Origin: Schistosoma haematobium
Lineage: Eukaryota > Platyhelminthes > Trematoda > Strigeidida > Schistosomatidae
NCBI RefSeq assembly: GCF_000699445.3
Contig: NC_067198.1
Span: 26,609,536-26,673,535, forward strand
DNA: 64,000 bases
Reading direction: 5' to 3'
The notes under the pieces were generated by a model. That model saw only the letters and a program-made list of their open reading frames with translations, searched no databases and was not told the DNA's origin. Positions 46,001-56,500 of this stretch are shown in pieces (the first letter of the stretch is position 1; each line of letters begins with the position of its first letter). The position numbers were made by a program, and so were the translations under genes.

Positions 46001-47527
46001 AAAACTAAAACAACTATCATCAAGCCTTCTGCTTACACACTGTGATCCAGATCTTCCAACTGTGGTCGCAGCAGATGCGTCAAACTACGGAATCAGGGCA
46101 GTAATTTCATATACCTAGCCTGACAGGTCTATGAAGGCAATCGTCCACGCTGCACGGTTGCTGACTATTGCAGAAAGGAACTACAGTCAGATAAAGAAAG
46201 AAGTCCTCTCCATTATATTCGCTGTAAAAAGTTCCACAAGATGCTGTTTGGTAGACAGTTCACCTTACTAACAGACCATAAACGGCTACTGACAGTTTTG
46301 AATCCAAGAAAGATCTCCCTGTATATACAAAAACCGTCTACAGAGATGGGCAACTACACTGCTTGACTATGATTTCAAGATAAAGTATCAACCGATAACG
46401 GATTTCGGACAGTCAGATGCCCTCTCAAGATTAATTAGTTCCCATGCAAAACAAGAAGAAGAGGTGCTTGAAGCTTCCATAGATGTTGAAGCTGAGGTTC
46501 ACACAGTACTGGCAGACGCAGTTTCCAGACTTCCGGTCACATTCGAAGCCATGAAAGAAGCTAATGAGAAGGACAATGCGTTGAAGGTTGATCGCCACTG
46601 TCTACTCAACAAGTGGCCTGTGTGAGACTTGGGAGTGTTCTAGCGTCGAATGCTCAAGTGTGCGCAGCATTTTCTTCTTCGTGATCAGAGTACAACAGCA
46701 TCTTTCCCGAATCTATACTTTGCTGTCCAGTTTGGACCCAATGGGTTTCGCTGATTCCGAGCACCACCAAGTTGTATCCCCTCGTTTCCGTAACTATTTG
46801 ATTGATCGTCCCGGTCTCCCACATTGTCCGAACATTCCATGTACCGATATAAGTTGTTACTCTGATTGTTAGAAGGGGCATCGACCTCGTGACTTCGGAA
46901 GAATATTGACTTCCATCATGAGGCGCCATAAATCTTCCTTGAACTCGGAGGGTAGAGTTTAATTGGTATAAATTATTTATTTTGGTTAGTGCTTTTTAGC
47001 AAGGTTGTGTTGTACGAGATGGGGGTCGACGGCCACACACCCAACCCTTCCCCTTTGCCCGGGCTTGGGACCGGCAGTAGATCTAGTAGAGCTACAAGCG
47101 GAGTTGAGGTTCATATAGCATGATATTAATTGTTCCCGTGTTATAAAAAGAGGACAAGAAAAAATCTTAATAAGACATATAAAGCAAATAAATAAATTCT
47201 AAAACTTACAAAGTTAACTGAACAATGGGTTTTCCTAATCACTTTTTGTATATCACTTGACAATACAGTAATAAATTCGGATGGTTTATCAGGAGTAAAA
47301 TTAAAATATTGTTGTACACGTGTTGGTAAATTATCTAATCGTAATCGAACTGATGATGATTTCATTAGTATTTTATAACCATTTGGTTTGTTTATTTCAT
47401 CAGACTTCGTTGATAACGGTGAAGGTGATATTAATAATAGGGAAGTAGCGGTCATTAGATGACAAACAGTTTTACATTTTTGTTTATACGATATAATCAA
47501 GTGGGGTATACATTTCGGTAGATTCAT
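39919..47527 (-). CDS. MTIF3: Mitochondrial translation initiation factor IF-3, three exons
   Basis: Exons 47527-47210, 44131-43814 and 40050-39919 all join in phase 0, giving 255 aa (human MTIF3 about 278). IF-3 binds the small mitochondrial ribosomal subunit and promotes initiation. Residues 1-40 are basic and Ser/Thr-rich with little acid, as in a mitochondrial import signal. The IF3 N-domain ends [13 protein letters not shown] (compare bacterial KPPVCRIMDY). The C-domain has [20 protein letters not shown], then [13 protein letters not shown], and in exon 3 [13 protein letters not shown] and a final hydrophobic strand. IF-3 family assignment is strong from motif order although overall similarity is low. 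Introns are long and full of transposons. Confidence 0.85.
40752..40901 (+). repeat. Left LTR of the deleted element
   Basis: Starts TGTGGTGTTTGAACG and ends ...attcaaata. It nearly matches the right copy. Confidence 0.8.
40928..41584 (+). pseudogene. Gag-like ORF with degenerate zinc knuckle
   Basis: ATG at 40928 starts [20 protein letters not shown], then [20 protein letters not shown], the usual opening of Gag in Gypsy elements (WxxRFE.....D...K...LL..G...Y). The frame stops at 41342 and continues in a second frame with [14 protein letters not shown], a C-x2-C-x4-H-x4-C knuckle whose His is Gln. Expected product: the structural protein of the element, now nonfunctional. The rest of the internal region is Asn/Ser-rich and matches nothing I recognise. 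Confidence 0.7.
42348..42498 (+). repeat. Right LTR of the deleted element
   Basis: Nearly identical to 40752-40901 and ends ttcaaaca. Confidence 0.8.
42635..42910. mobile_element. Merlin-related MITE
   Basis: 276 bp with terminal repeats ggcgagactataatttatag and, inverted at the right end, ggtgagactatgatttatag. Flanked by gatgatat (42627-42634) and gattatat (42911-42918), an 8-bp duplication with one mismatch. The ends match the Merlin at 22.3-23.9 kb. Its core includes CCCTAA-like pieces. No coding capacity. Lies in MTIF3 intron 2. Confidence 0.85.
43008..43066 (-). ncRNA. Possible Penelope-type hammerhead relic
   Basis: Minus strand: CAAGAAGCAACTCGAACTAC, then gttacAAAACGTCTG. It resembles CUGAAGAAG...ACGAAACGUC with mutated core and GAAA box. 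Weak. Confidence 0.25.
43814..44131 (-). CDS. MTIF3: MTIF3-like gene, exon 2
   Basis: Acceptor tttatag, then [12 protein letters not shown]; 106 codons to ...LRNLGK and donor GTACGT. Carries the end of the N-domain and most of the C-domain. Confidence 0.85.
45765..45895 (+). repeat. Second copy of the 9.2-kb dispersed repeat
   Basis: atctagagcttatattctga...gcgtataacttgag...agtgttattcca matches 9213-9350. It lacks the hammerhead segment. Confidence 0.65.
45940..46600 (+). pseudogene. RT/RNase H fragment of a second Gypsy lineage
   Basis: Contains [11 protein letters not shown], then [20 protein letters not shown] and [11 protein letters not shown], typical RNase H segments of Gypsy elements with HADY/SKWPE-type integrases like the fragment at 39.4 kb. 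Several stops. It sits inside RTE copy C. Confidence 0.75.
47210..47527 (-). CDS. MTIF3: MTIF3-like gene, exon 1
   Basis: 106 codons from ATG at 47527 to ...THCSVNF, then donor GTAAGT. ATG chosen because it opens an import-signal-like N-terminus. Confidence 0.75.
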
Positions 47528-48344
47528 GAAAATATAATTTATTTTCGATATTTCTTTTTTCTATATTTGAAAGGTTGCTTTGCTAGAGTAAGGGAATTAA
47601 AGTACTAACAATTATAAGAAACAATGAATAATCAAATATTTTACACATGTAGATCTAATCTTTTGTCAATTTTTAAAGAATTGCATATAGCCATTCAAAT
47701 AGTAAAATGAAAAAAACTGCTTATCAAAAAGTTATGCATTTTAAAAAAAGTATATCATTTTGAAACAATCTAGTTAAGTGTCTACTTCTCATCAATAGTA
47801 ACTGGAAGGTGAAATACGGGAGGCTAGCTAAAACACACAGATTAGTTCTTCAGAGTATAAGCAAAATAATTAATGTAGGACAATTAGTGGGTGTAATTTT
47901 TCACTATATATCAATCTTTAAATCATTGGAGTTTCTAAAACAATGACCTTGATGTAAACTGACGACGTACTGTTAAGACTGGAAACGGATTGCATCTATT
48001 CCAATAAGATAACAAGATTAAGTCACTAAACTAAAGCACTAATTCTTTTATCACTTATGAATGCAACTAAAACTTATTCAGAAATCTTGGTGCTTACAGT
48101 AAAAGTGGATGATGAGTGTTAAACTCGACGACAGCAATGCAGAATACGACACGAAAAGTTTATATGAAACATAAAATACTGTGGATTATACATAATGGGA
48201 ACTGCCATAATCAACAAGTACCCATGCATACAAATGATTGATTCGAACAAACGTTTAAGTTGAAATTGTGTTAACCTTCACTAACTCGGAAAATATAGTC
48301 CGTCATGATCTTAAGGTATCCCACAATCAGACATCTCTTACATC

Positions 48345-48348
<4 letters not shown>

Positions 48349-48390
<42 letters not shown>
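48349..48390. repeat. (AT)n microsatellite
   Basis: About 21 uninterrupted AT units. Confidence 0.95.
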
Positions 48391-48392
<2 letters not shown>

Positions 48393-48867
48393 AATTCTCA
48401 AAAGATAAAGAATAATTTTAATAAAACTTTTTACAATCCAACACGAAGATCTGAATCGATCACACCATTATTTTATTTAAAAACCTATCGTTAAAGTGTA
48501 CAGACAAGTCTTTTCAACAAAGAAAAAACGGAATATTCAAAATGTAACAAATCCTGCTGGTTAGAATTTTTTTAAGTTATCATACAACTTCACTTTTCAT
48601 TGTAACTGGAAGATATTAACTAGGTAAATATAAATGAATATCCAACTAGAATTAAATCAAAGTGCAACTGACGGAAACATATGAATAGCGATTATTTTTA
48701 CAAACAAGATATATAATACATTTACATGAACTGATCCCTAGTGCTGACTGTATTCTATCTCTCATGTTGCAATGTACCCACTAGGATAAGTGACCTGGTA
48801 TCTATTTATCGACAAGACAATGAATTGAGGTTTTGTGAAATTTATGATCAGTCGAAGGTAATATCAC

Positions 48868-48915
48868 CTTTTGTTAGGCAGTGAACGATACGGATTCGAA
48901 TCCTACGTGAAAGTT
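48868..48915 (+). mobile_element. tRNA-derived SINE fragment
   Basis: The phrase ggcagtgaacgatacggattcgaatccta has a B-box (ggattcgaatcc). No full cloverleaf can be formed. Confidence 0.35.
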
Positions 48916-49914
48916 CAATTGCTTCAAAATTAGAGAAAAGCCTTAATATTAAGCGATTTGTTTGTTGTTTGAACACATAGATATTGGTACAAGGAAGTAC
49001 CAAATACATATACGCCACACTAATCTCATTTGATTTGTGAGAGGGCTGCGATACTGCCCGGGTGCCCAAACCGAAGCGAGAATTTGGGCGGAACCTTTGC
49101 TTCTAGTTCTTTGAACACTCAATGGTGAGCTATAGCCTTTACGTACATACCAAGACAAATACTCAGTTGGTCAGACAGAAATAGATGTAGACCTTGTGGA
49201 CAAGAACTATGTGACCTTTCATTTTGTTTTGATATGTTTGAATTAAAATATGAAAACTAGACTGTGCGGTTGGAATGACAAATAATTAACATACTTGGTA
49301 GCTAAATTGAAATGGAATTCTCAAAAATAAAATCTTGATTCGAAAGCTAAATCAGAAAGTTGTGAATAGAATCAAGTAATTATAAAATCTAACATTAAAA
49401 TTATTTGACCCATCTGATTAATAAATCGAAATGAATTGGATACTTTATTCCTGTTACGAGTCACATTAGCAATGTTTGAATTAAGTTCATCGATACGTTA
49501 CTAAAGTCCAACTGTACTTGAAAGGTTAGAAACATAAAACCGTGTCACATGGAGTTATAAGTATTACACTAATAACTACATCACCAATGAAATCTAGGTA
49601 CATACGATCTACTAGTGCCTAATACAGGATGAGACTTGAGTTTAGTATTCCACCACTAGTTATCAATTAACAGATTAAGTGATAATAATGAAATTAGCTC
49701 TAAAATAGGTCATAAATTATAACTGTATTACTCAATAATAAAAAGTGAAATTTAAACAAGATTTTAAAAAATAGGTGTATTCCCATTTATGCTGTGCATA
49801 CAAGCTCATCATTAGGCGTCCATTCACTTAGAAATCCAAAGTACAAGTGTAACTACGTACTCAAGTAATGTAATGCCGTGATTGAGTACATTTTCAAATA
49901 CTAGCCGAATAAGA

Positions 49915-50000
49915 GTAGTAAGAGCAGATTTCGAACATGAAATCGGATAGTTGGAAACCAAATGCTTAAAACACTAAGCCACGTAATAACAGGTTACTGT
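49915..50000 (-). mobile_element. tRNA-derived SINE head, minus strand
   Basis: On the minus strand ggcttagtgttttaagca is A-box-like and tgttcgaaatc is B-box-like, in the spacing seen at 12.0 and 13.8 kb. Not a tRNA gene: the acceptor arms do not pair. Confidence 0.45.
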
Positions 50001-50300
50001 ATTATGTAAAGAGCCAGGTGATTTGTGTTAGGGCCACTAATACTATCGACCTATCGAAACCGTTATAGGTCGTAGTGATTAAGTGTTGAGTTGTTGATTG
50101 AAATTTGAGAGATTGAACGAATAAACCACAGCTTTAATAAATTATTCAAGATAACGAAAAGTATCAAAGTTTTAAGAAAATAAGATTATATGAATTAAAA
50201 GTGACTGTTGCATATAATAATGTTTATATTTACAATAATTAACAATATCCACTCGAAATATTTACAAAAAGGGTAACTGAAAATTTGAAATAGTTATGAC

Positions 50301-50533
50301 TCATGAATCAGATGAAGACGACTCGTTACTATTTTTTGTTTCGTCATACAAATTTTTTAGTCCATTGACAATGAAAGATTGATGATAGTTTAAGTCTTGC
50401 ACAATTTGCCCGCCTCGATTTTGCTCTAATAACATAACCAAATGACTACGTGCACCATCCAAGCCTTGAGATGACAATGCCGCAAACTCATTCAGTTGCT
50501 GTACAGTCATGATCCTATAATCAACAATACCGC
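50301..50533 (-). CDS. MRPL10: uL10m gene, exon 4 (C-terminus)
   Basis: Acceptor attttag, completes Gly, then [12 protein letters not shown] to a stop at 50301 after [10 protein letters not shown]. Confidence 0.85.
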
Positions 50534-53500
50534 CTAAAATGTATACAAAAAATAAAGATGTTGAAGTGATTTAGATTTTTATAATTTTGTTTAAAATTGA
50601 AATATTACAACGATAAGGAAACCAAAAGATGGACCACGTGGTTATAAACAGATGTATAAGAAGCTGACCCTAACCACATTTGAATTAATTCTGATAGCTT
50701 TTCAAGTACCATAAATGGTTACAATATGACCGTCAGTGTTTTCCAACCGTAACACATCTCAAAGTGGTAAGTTAGATCACTACGTCTTTGAACTACTGAG
50801 AAAAATTGTGTCCAAACAAACACTAATCAAATGAATATCTCTTTAGTATTATGGATATTTTGTATGCTGAATAGATTGACTATCAAACAACTCATATTAG
50901 TTTTAGTGAACAAAGCAACTCTAAATGAAACAAACAATATGGTTAGTTTATTAGCCTTCAGACTACTTCAGGAAAAAAGGTAAATTGAAGCAAATAAACT
51001 TAACTTTTAAGATTCTGATCAATCCGAATCGTAGTATATAAAAGGTAGTATTATTACTGTTTTTATAAAACAAATACTACAGAATTCATATCGAGAAGTG
51101 CAAATCAAATTTGTGTGTAGCTAATCACAATGTGGTGTGTACTTCTTGTACGGACAGGTATAAATAGTGTGTATCAGGAATTGAAAGTAGGATTCTTACA
51201 GATAGAGAAGGAAAACGAAGAGAAAGGAAAACAGAAAGAAATTAAAATAAAAATACGGATAAAAGGACGATGGAGTTTGCAAGGGACAACTGAGGGAAGA
51301 TGGATAAATCGTGTATTTAATGTATTTTCATATTTTAGAAATAATGTGTGATTTCATATAATAAAAACAAATTGCTTTGCTCACCCGAGTCTTCGTTCAT
51401 TACAATAGTAGTGGCAGTTATAAAACTGGCAAATCATATACAACGACTTAAAAACATCTTGTAAATATAAAACCCAACCAACTTCTACAGATGACATTCC
51501 TTTGTTTCTTTAAAAAGGGACAGAGTAGTACTAAAAAATATAGGACACTTATGTTATATTAGCAATTAATAGGATAATTAAATAATCATGATCGCTCGGG
51601 AAACATAGAATTCAGAAACAAAAACGAATTTTGGATATGAAGAATTGCTCCATAGTATTTTTGTCTAATCGCCTGAGACGGAAAAAATTGAATGCGTTAG
51701 CAACGATAACTCCCTCGAATATGTTTTCATAAATACTTGACTACTATTATCTTATATTACTTACTTTCTTAGTAATGATTTATAAAATGATTAATGATAT
51801 TATCTTTTAAAAAAATCGAAGTCAGGAGATTAGTATTTACGCAAAGCTTAAGGTATATGACACCAGAATACAGACGAATAGAGATTATGTAAGACTCAGC
51901 ACGACAGTGGCATTAGTTGGCATTAACATGGTTTGAATTATCGCAAAAATGGAGGCTCTCAACAGGTAAGTATCTATTACTAGTTGACTGTAGTATAACA
52001 TTTAATTAGTTAAATAACAAAACTTCCCTTTACCTACCAAGCAAAAGAAGAAAATGAACTTTTTTGGTTATGTTTATTGCATAACGACATTTTTCAGGAG
52101 TAGGCTCAGAAAACAGATACATGTTAGGAATATTTGAATGAAGCATATAGCGTGTAAACATTTCATAACGAGTGCCTTTAGAAGCTTCTCTGTAAAAAAA
52201 GCCGGAAAAAATGAATAAGTGATAGAAAAATAAAATAAACAATTCATGATGTTAATTTATTAAGCCTTACAATCTGTTGCAACCTGATGATAAGTATATT
52301 AAGTACGATGGTACTGATCGACTCATGAATTGTGTCAAGACGATAACAAATAACAAGGTTTATATCTAGATGAGAATCAATACCTTAAACTATGAGGCAT
52401 GGTTTTATTCATCAGCTGAAACAATCAAAGATGTGTTCATACAAGCATTGTATAAGTCAGGAAAATATAGAAACTGAAAGACACATGGATTCTGCAGGGT
52501 AATATACTTAATGTTTACATGAGAAACGAAAATACAATACATGCCGCAGGTGAGTTGTTCAGTTCAATGCTTAAACTGTATTGACTGGTTGGCTGGTCAT
52601 AAAAATAACTTGACAAATAATCTTGGATCAATAATACTAGAATAGTTAGGTAAGGCAGGAGAATAAATGCATTTTAAACTTTTTACTGTTCAAATATTAG
52701 GTCACAACTTCAAAAACATTTTTGATCAATTTAGATTTGACAACCGGTTAATATCCCTAGTATGCAACTATTTACTGAGGCTGAAGTACTGATGCACAAA
52801 CCTGAGCTTCGTAACTACACTAAGCGGTGGTAAACGATGTCAGCTTACATCCAAAAAACAGCCCTAATCTAAAGATATAGATCCTCCACCCTTGAGAATA
52901 TTGACAACATTAAAGCAATATCCGGTATTCACTACAATTTCTTGTAAACATATTAGACCAGAAGAATATATACTGTACTACTAAGCTGTTTTGGAAAATT
53001 AATGAAAACACTGGCAAAACATTAATTACGACACATAGGTTCAATAGCAGGAACATGAGATAATTAGTGTTAGATATTAAGCAAACTAAATACATAAGAA
53101 TTTACACCTATTACTTTTCATTAGCTGCCAGTCACTGAAATTCAACAAGAGCGGAACAGATGGGTAGAATACTTCGAGAAACTCCTGAATAGGCCGGCTC
53201 CAATGAATCCACCGGACATCGAAGCAGCACACACAGATCTTCCCATACACGTCAATCCACCAACGAAGGAAGAAATCAGAATGGCCGTCAGACAAATCAA
53301 GAACGGGAAAGCAGCAGGACCCGACAACATACCAGCTGAAGCACTGAAGTCAGACATCGAAACAACCACAAGCATGCTTTATCTTCTATTCAAAAAGATT
53401 TGGGAGAAGGAACAAGTGCCGATGGACTGGAAAGAAGGGCACCTCGTCAAGATTCCAAAGAAAGGAGATCTGAGCAAATGTGAGAACTACAGAGGCATAA

Positions 53501-56500
53501 CACTACTGTCAATACCAGGGAAGGTCTTCAACAGAGTGTTGCTGAACCGGATGAAAGATGCAGTAGACGCCCAACTTCGAGATCAACAAGCTGGATTCCG
53601 TAGGGATCGATAGTGCACAGACCAAATTGCAACACTACGGATTATCGTCGAACAATCAGTTGAGTGAAACTCGTCATTATACATCAACTTCATTGATTAT
53701 GACAAGGCATTTGACAGTGTGGATAGGAGGACGTTATGGAAACTTCTTCGACACTACGGAGTTCCTGAGAAGGTTGTCAATATTATCCGGAACTCATACG
53801 ACGGACTACAGTGCAAGGTCGTGCATGGAGGACAGCTGACAGATGCATTCCAAGTAAGGACCGGAGTCAGACAAAGCTGTCTACCCTCTCCCTTCCTTTT
53901 TCTCCTGGTGGATGACTGGGTTATGAAGACCTCGACATCTGAAGGAAAACACGGAATACAATGGACAGCTCAGAATCAATTAGACGGTTTGGATTTCGCA
54001 GATGACCTAGCCCTCCTATCGCATACACACGAACAAATGCAAATAAAGACAGCCAGTGTAGCAGCAGTCTCTGCATCAGTAGGCTTCAACATACACAAGG
54101 GGAAAATCAAGGTCCTCAAATACAACACGGAGAACAGCAATCCAATCACTCTTGATGGCGAAACTCCGGAAGATGTAGAATCCTTCACATACCTGGGAAG
54201 CATCATCGATTAACAAGGAGGTTTAGATGCAGACGTAAAGGTGAGGATTGGAAAAGCAAGGGCCGCATTCCTTCAGTTAAAGAACATATGGAACTCAAAA
54301 AAACTTTCAACCAATATCAAAGTGAGAATCTTCAATTCCAACGTCAAGGCAGTTCTACTGTATGGAACTGAAACTTGGAGAACTACAACATCCACCATCA
54401 AGAAGGTACAAGTATTTATAAATAGCTGTCTTCGCAAGATACTCAACATCCATCGGCCAGATACCACCAGCAACAGCCTTTTGTGGGAGAGAACAAACCA
54501 GCTCCCAACTGAAGAGAAAATTAGGAAAAGACGATGGAAATGGATAGGACATACATTACGCAAATCGTCAAACTGCATCACGAGACAAGCCCTAAATTGG
54601 AATCCTGAAGGGAAGTGGAAAAGAGGAAGGCCTAAGAACACATTACGTCGGATAATAGAAGCAGATATGAAAAGGATGAATTACAAGTGGAAGGAGCTGG
54701 AAAGGATTACCCAGGACAGTGTTGAATGGAGAATGCTGGTGAGCGGCCTATGCAACTTCACGAGGAGTAACAGGCGTAAGTAAGTACTTTTCATTAGCTA
54801 GTTCTTTACATTTCTTTTGTCAAACCAACAGACAATTATGAATAGTGGAAAATAAGAATAGACATTGTAGTATCGGTTGTCATGTTAAGCCCATATACTT
54901 TATTCTGGCTTTCAGACAGGCCAATCTATTCATTCTACTTGTGTCATATTTTGACCTTGTTAAGTATTTGCTTATCAATCTTGACTGGTTTTATATGAGC
55001 GCATATATGTGTGTACACTTCTTATCCCATTACTCACCACACGTCTGTGACCATATTTTTGTGTGACTATAAATATTGATAAATGCTTGGTTAAATGAAG
55101 TTGGCTTACCCGCCATCTCCACTGCGCGTCGTTTCGTTTCCTTCTATTCCATTTGCTCCACATACAAAATATATATTTAAAAGCCCGTTCTCGTTATTTG
55201 ACTTATTTAATTCCGTTATTGACTAACGCGATTTTAGTCGATGATTATATACAAGGATAGGCGACAAAAAACTTTCATACGATCTAGTTGAAGTCAGATC
55301 CCGGGCCACTAAAGTGAAGAGCCCGTTAACAAACACCATCTGATTTAAATGACGACGAAATAAAGGGCCCCACAAAAGTGGTGAGCCTGCCGCCGCCGAA
55401 CTCAACGCAGTAAGCTACGTCGATGAGGAAACTTCTGTACTCTATACTTTCGACGAACAAATTCAACGAAGTCAGTGCAATCTCTAATCCGATGCACTCA
55501 GCAAAGCCTGTGCAGCACGACATGAACATGCACAATTCGTATTATCTTATCGATACTTTGTTCTCATGTCAACTATTCTCATTGATCCATTTGTGGGTTG
55601 TTCCATTATGATTCAGATTATCAGCATATGCTTATTATTACATTATTGTCATGTCATGACCGAATGTGGGATTATTCTTTTTGTTCGTGCTGACATTAAA
55701 TCATGACATTCATGCAATTGCACCACTCAACCATCAAATTATAATTTTATGAACATTACACTCCACGTTATGACATTCGAGACTCACTGAACTATATTTT
55801 TATTATTCAATAACGTAAAAATTAACCTGCTTTAAGTGAGTTCGTTCCAATTTTTTCATGTCATTTTTGGCCTATTATTACATTCATTCACTTAGTCGAG
55901 GTCATTTTCATGTTATCATACCACACATTGTTCATTTCGTTATTGCCTCTTATTATGTGTATGGATGCCTTTAAATCTGCTAGCTGATTAGTAACGATTA
56001 TGTTCATCTTATCTATTCGTCCACATGTATAACCACATGCCGCATCATTCATCACCCAAAAACATTATTCGAGTATTGCAATTACTATTCTATTCCCATC
56101 GCACTGTATACCAGAACATAGAGTTTAGAGCTGGTCTATCAAAGATACAGTCTTGTCCATCTCATACGCCACCGTCGCTAATCATATGAATTGGTATTTT
56201 TATCATGCCTTAGTACGGTTTTGTAACAAGCGAGGTCGAGCGCATCTCCGTTAAACCACGCAAACCGCTCTAGGCTTCACGACCAAAAAAAGGAATACGA
56301 CTCTACGTATCTCGTCTCCTCAGTCACTATTCTGTTACTCTGGTCATTCTACTAATACGTATTTAACGATAACTCGATGCATCTGTCATAACGCAAATGA
56401 CAACGTACACTGACTTCACATTTTATGATTATTATCAATTCCAGTACAGCAACGAATATCACCTGTCGATGAAGTTATTATTTCACGGCTTGACTATTCT

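Larger units (their letters stand above)
44925..47110 (-). mobile_element. RTE copy C in MTIF3 intron 1, interrupted and internally deleted
   Basis: Minus strand, same direction as the host gene. 5' region and endonuclease start at 47110-46654 ([15 protein letters not shown], then [10 protein letters not shown]). The endonuclease continues at 45744-45121 ([20 protein letters not shown]...). An 890-bp block of foreign repeats lies between (45750-46640). At about 45118 the end of the EN-side ORF (TTKELA) joins the far 3' end of the RT region, so the RT core is lost. Confidence 0.85.
47528..50300. other. MTIF3-uL10m intergenic region
   Basis: Carries an (AT)n microsatellite at 48349-48390 and two SINE fragments. 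No other gene seen. It should hold the MTIF3-like promoter and the uL10m 3' UTR. Confidence 0.5.
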
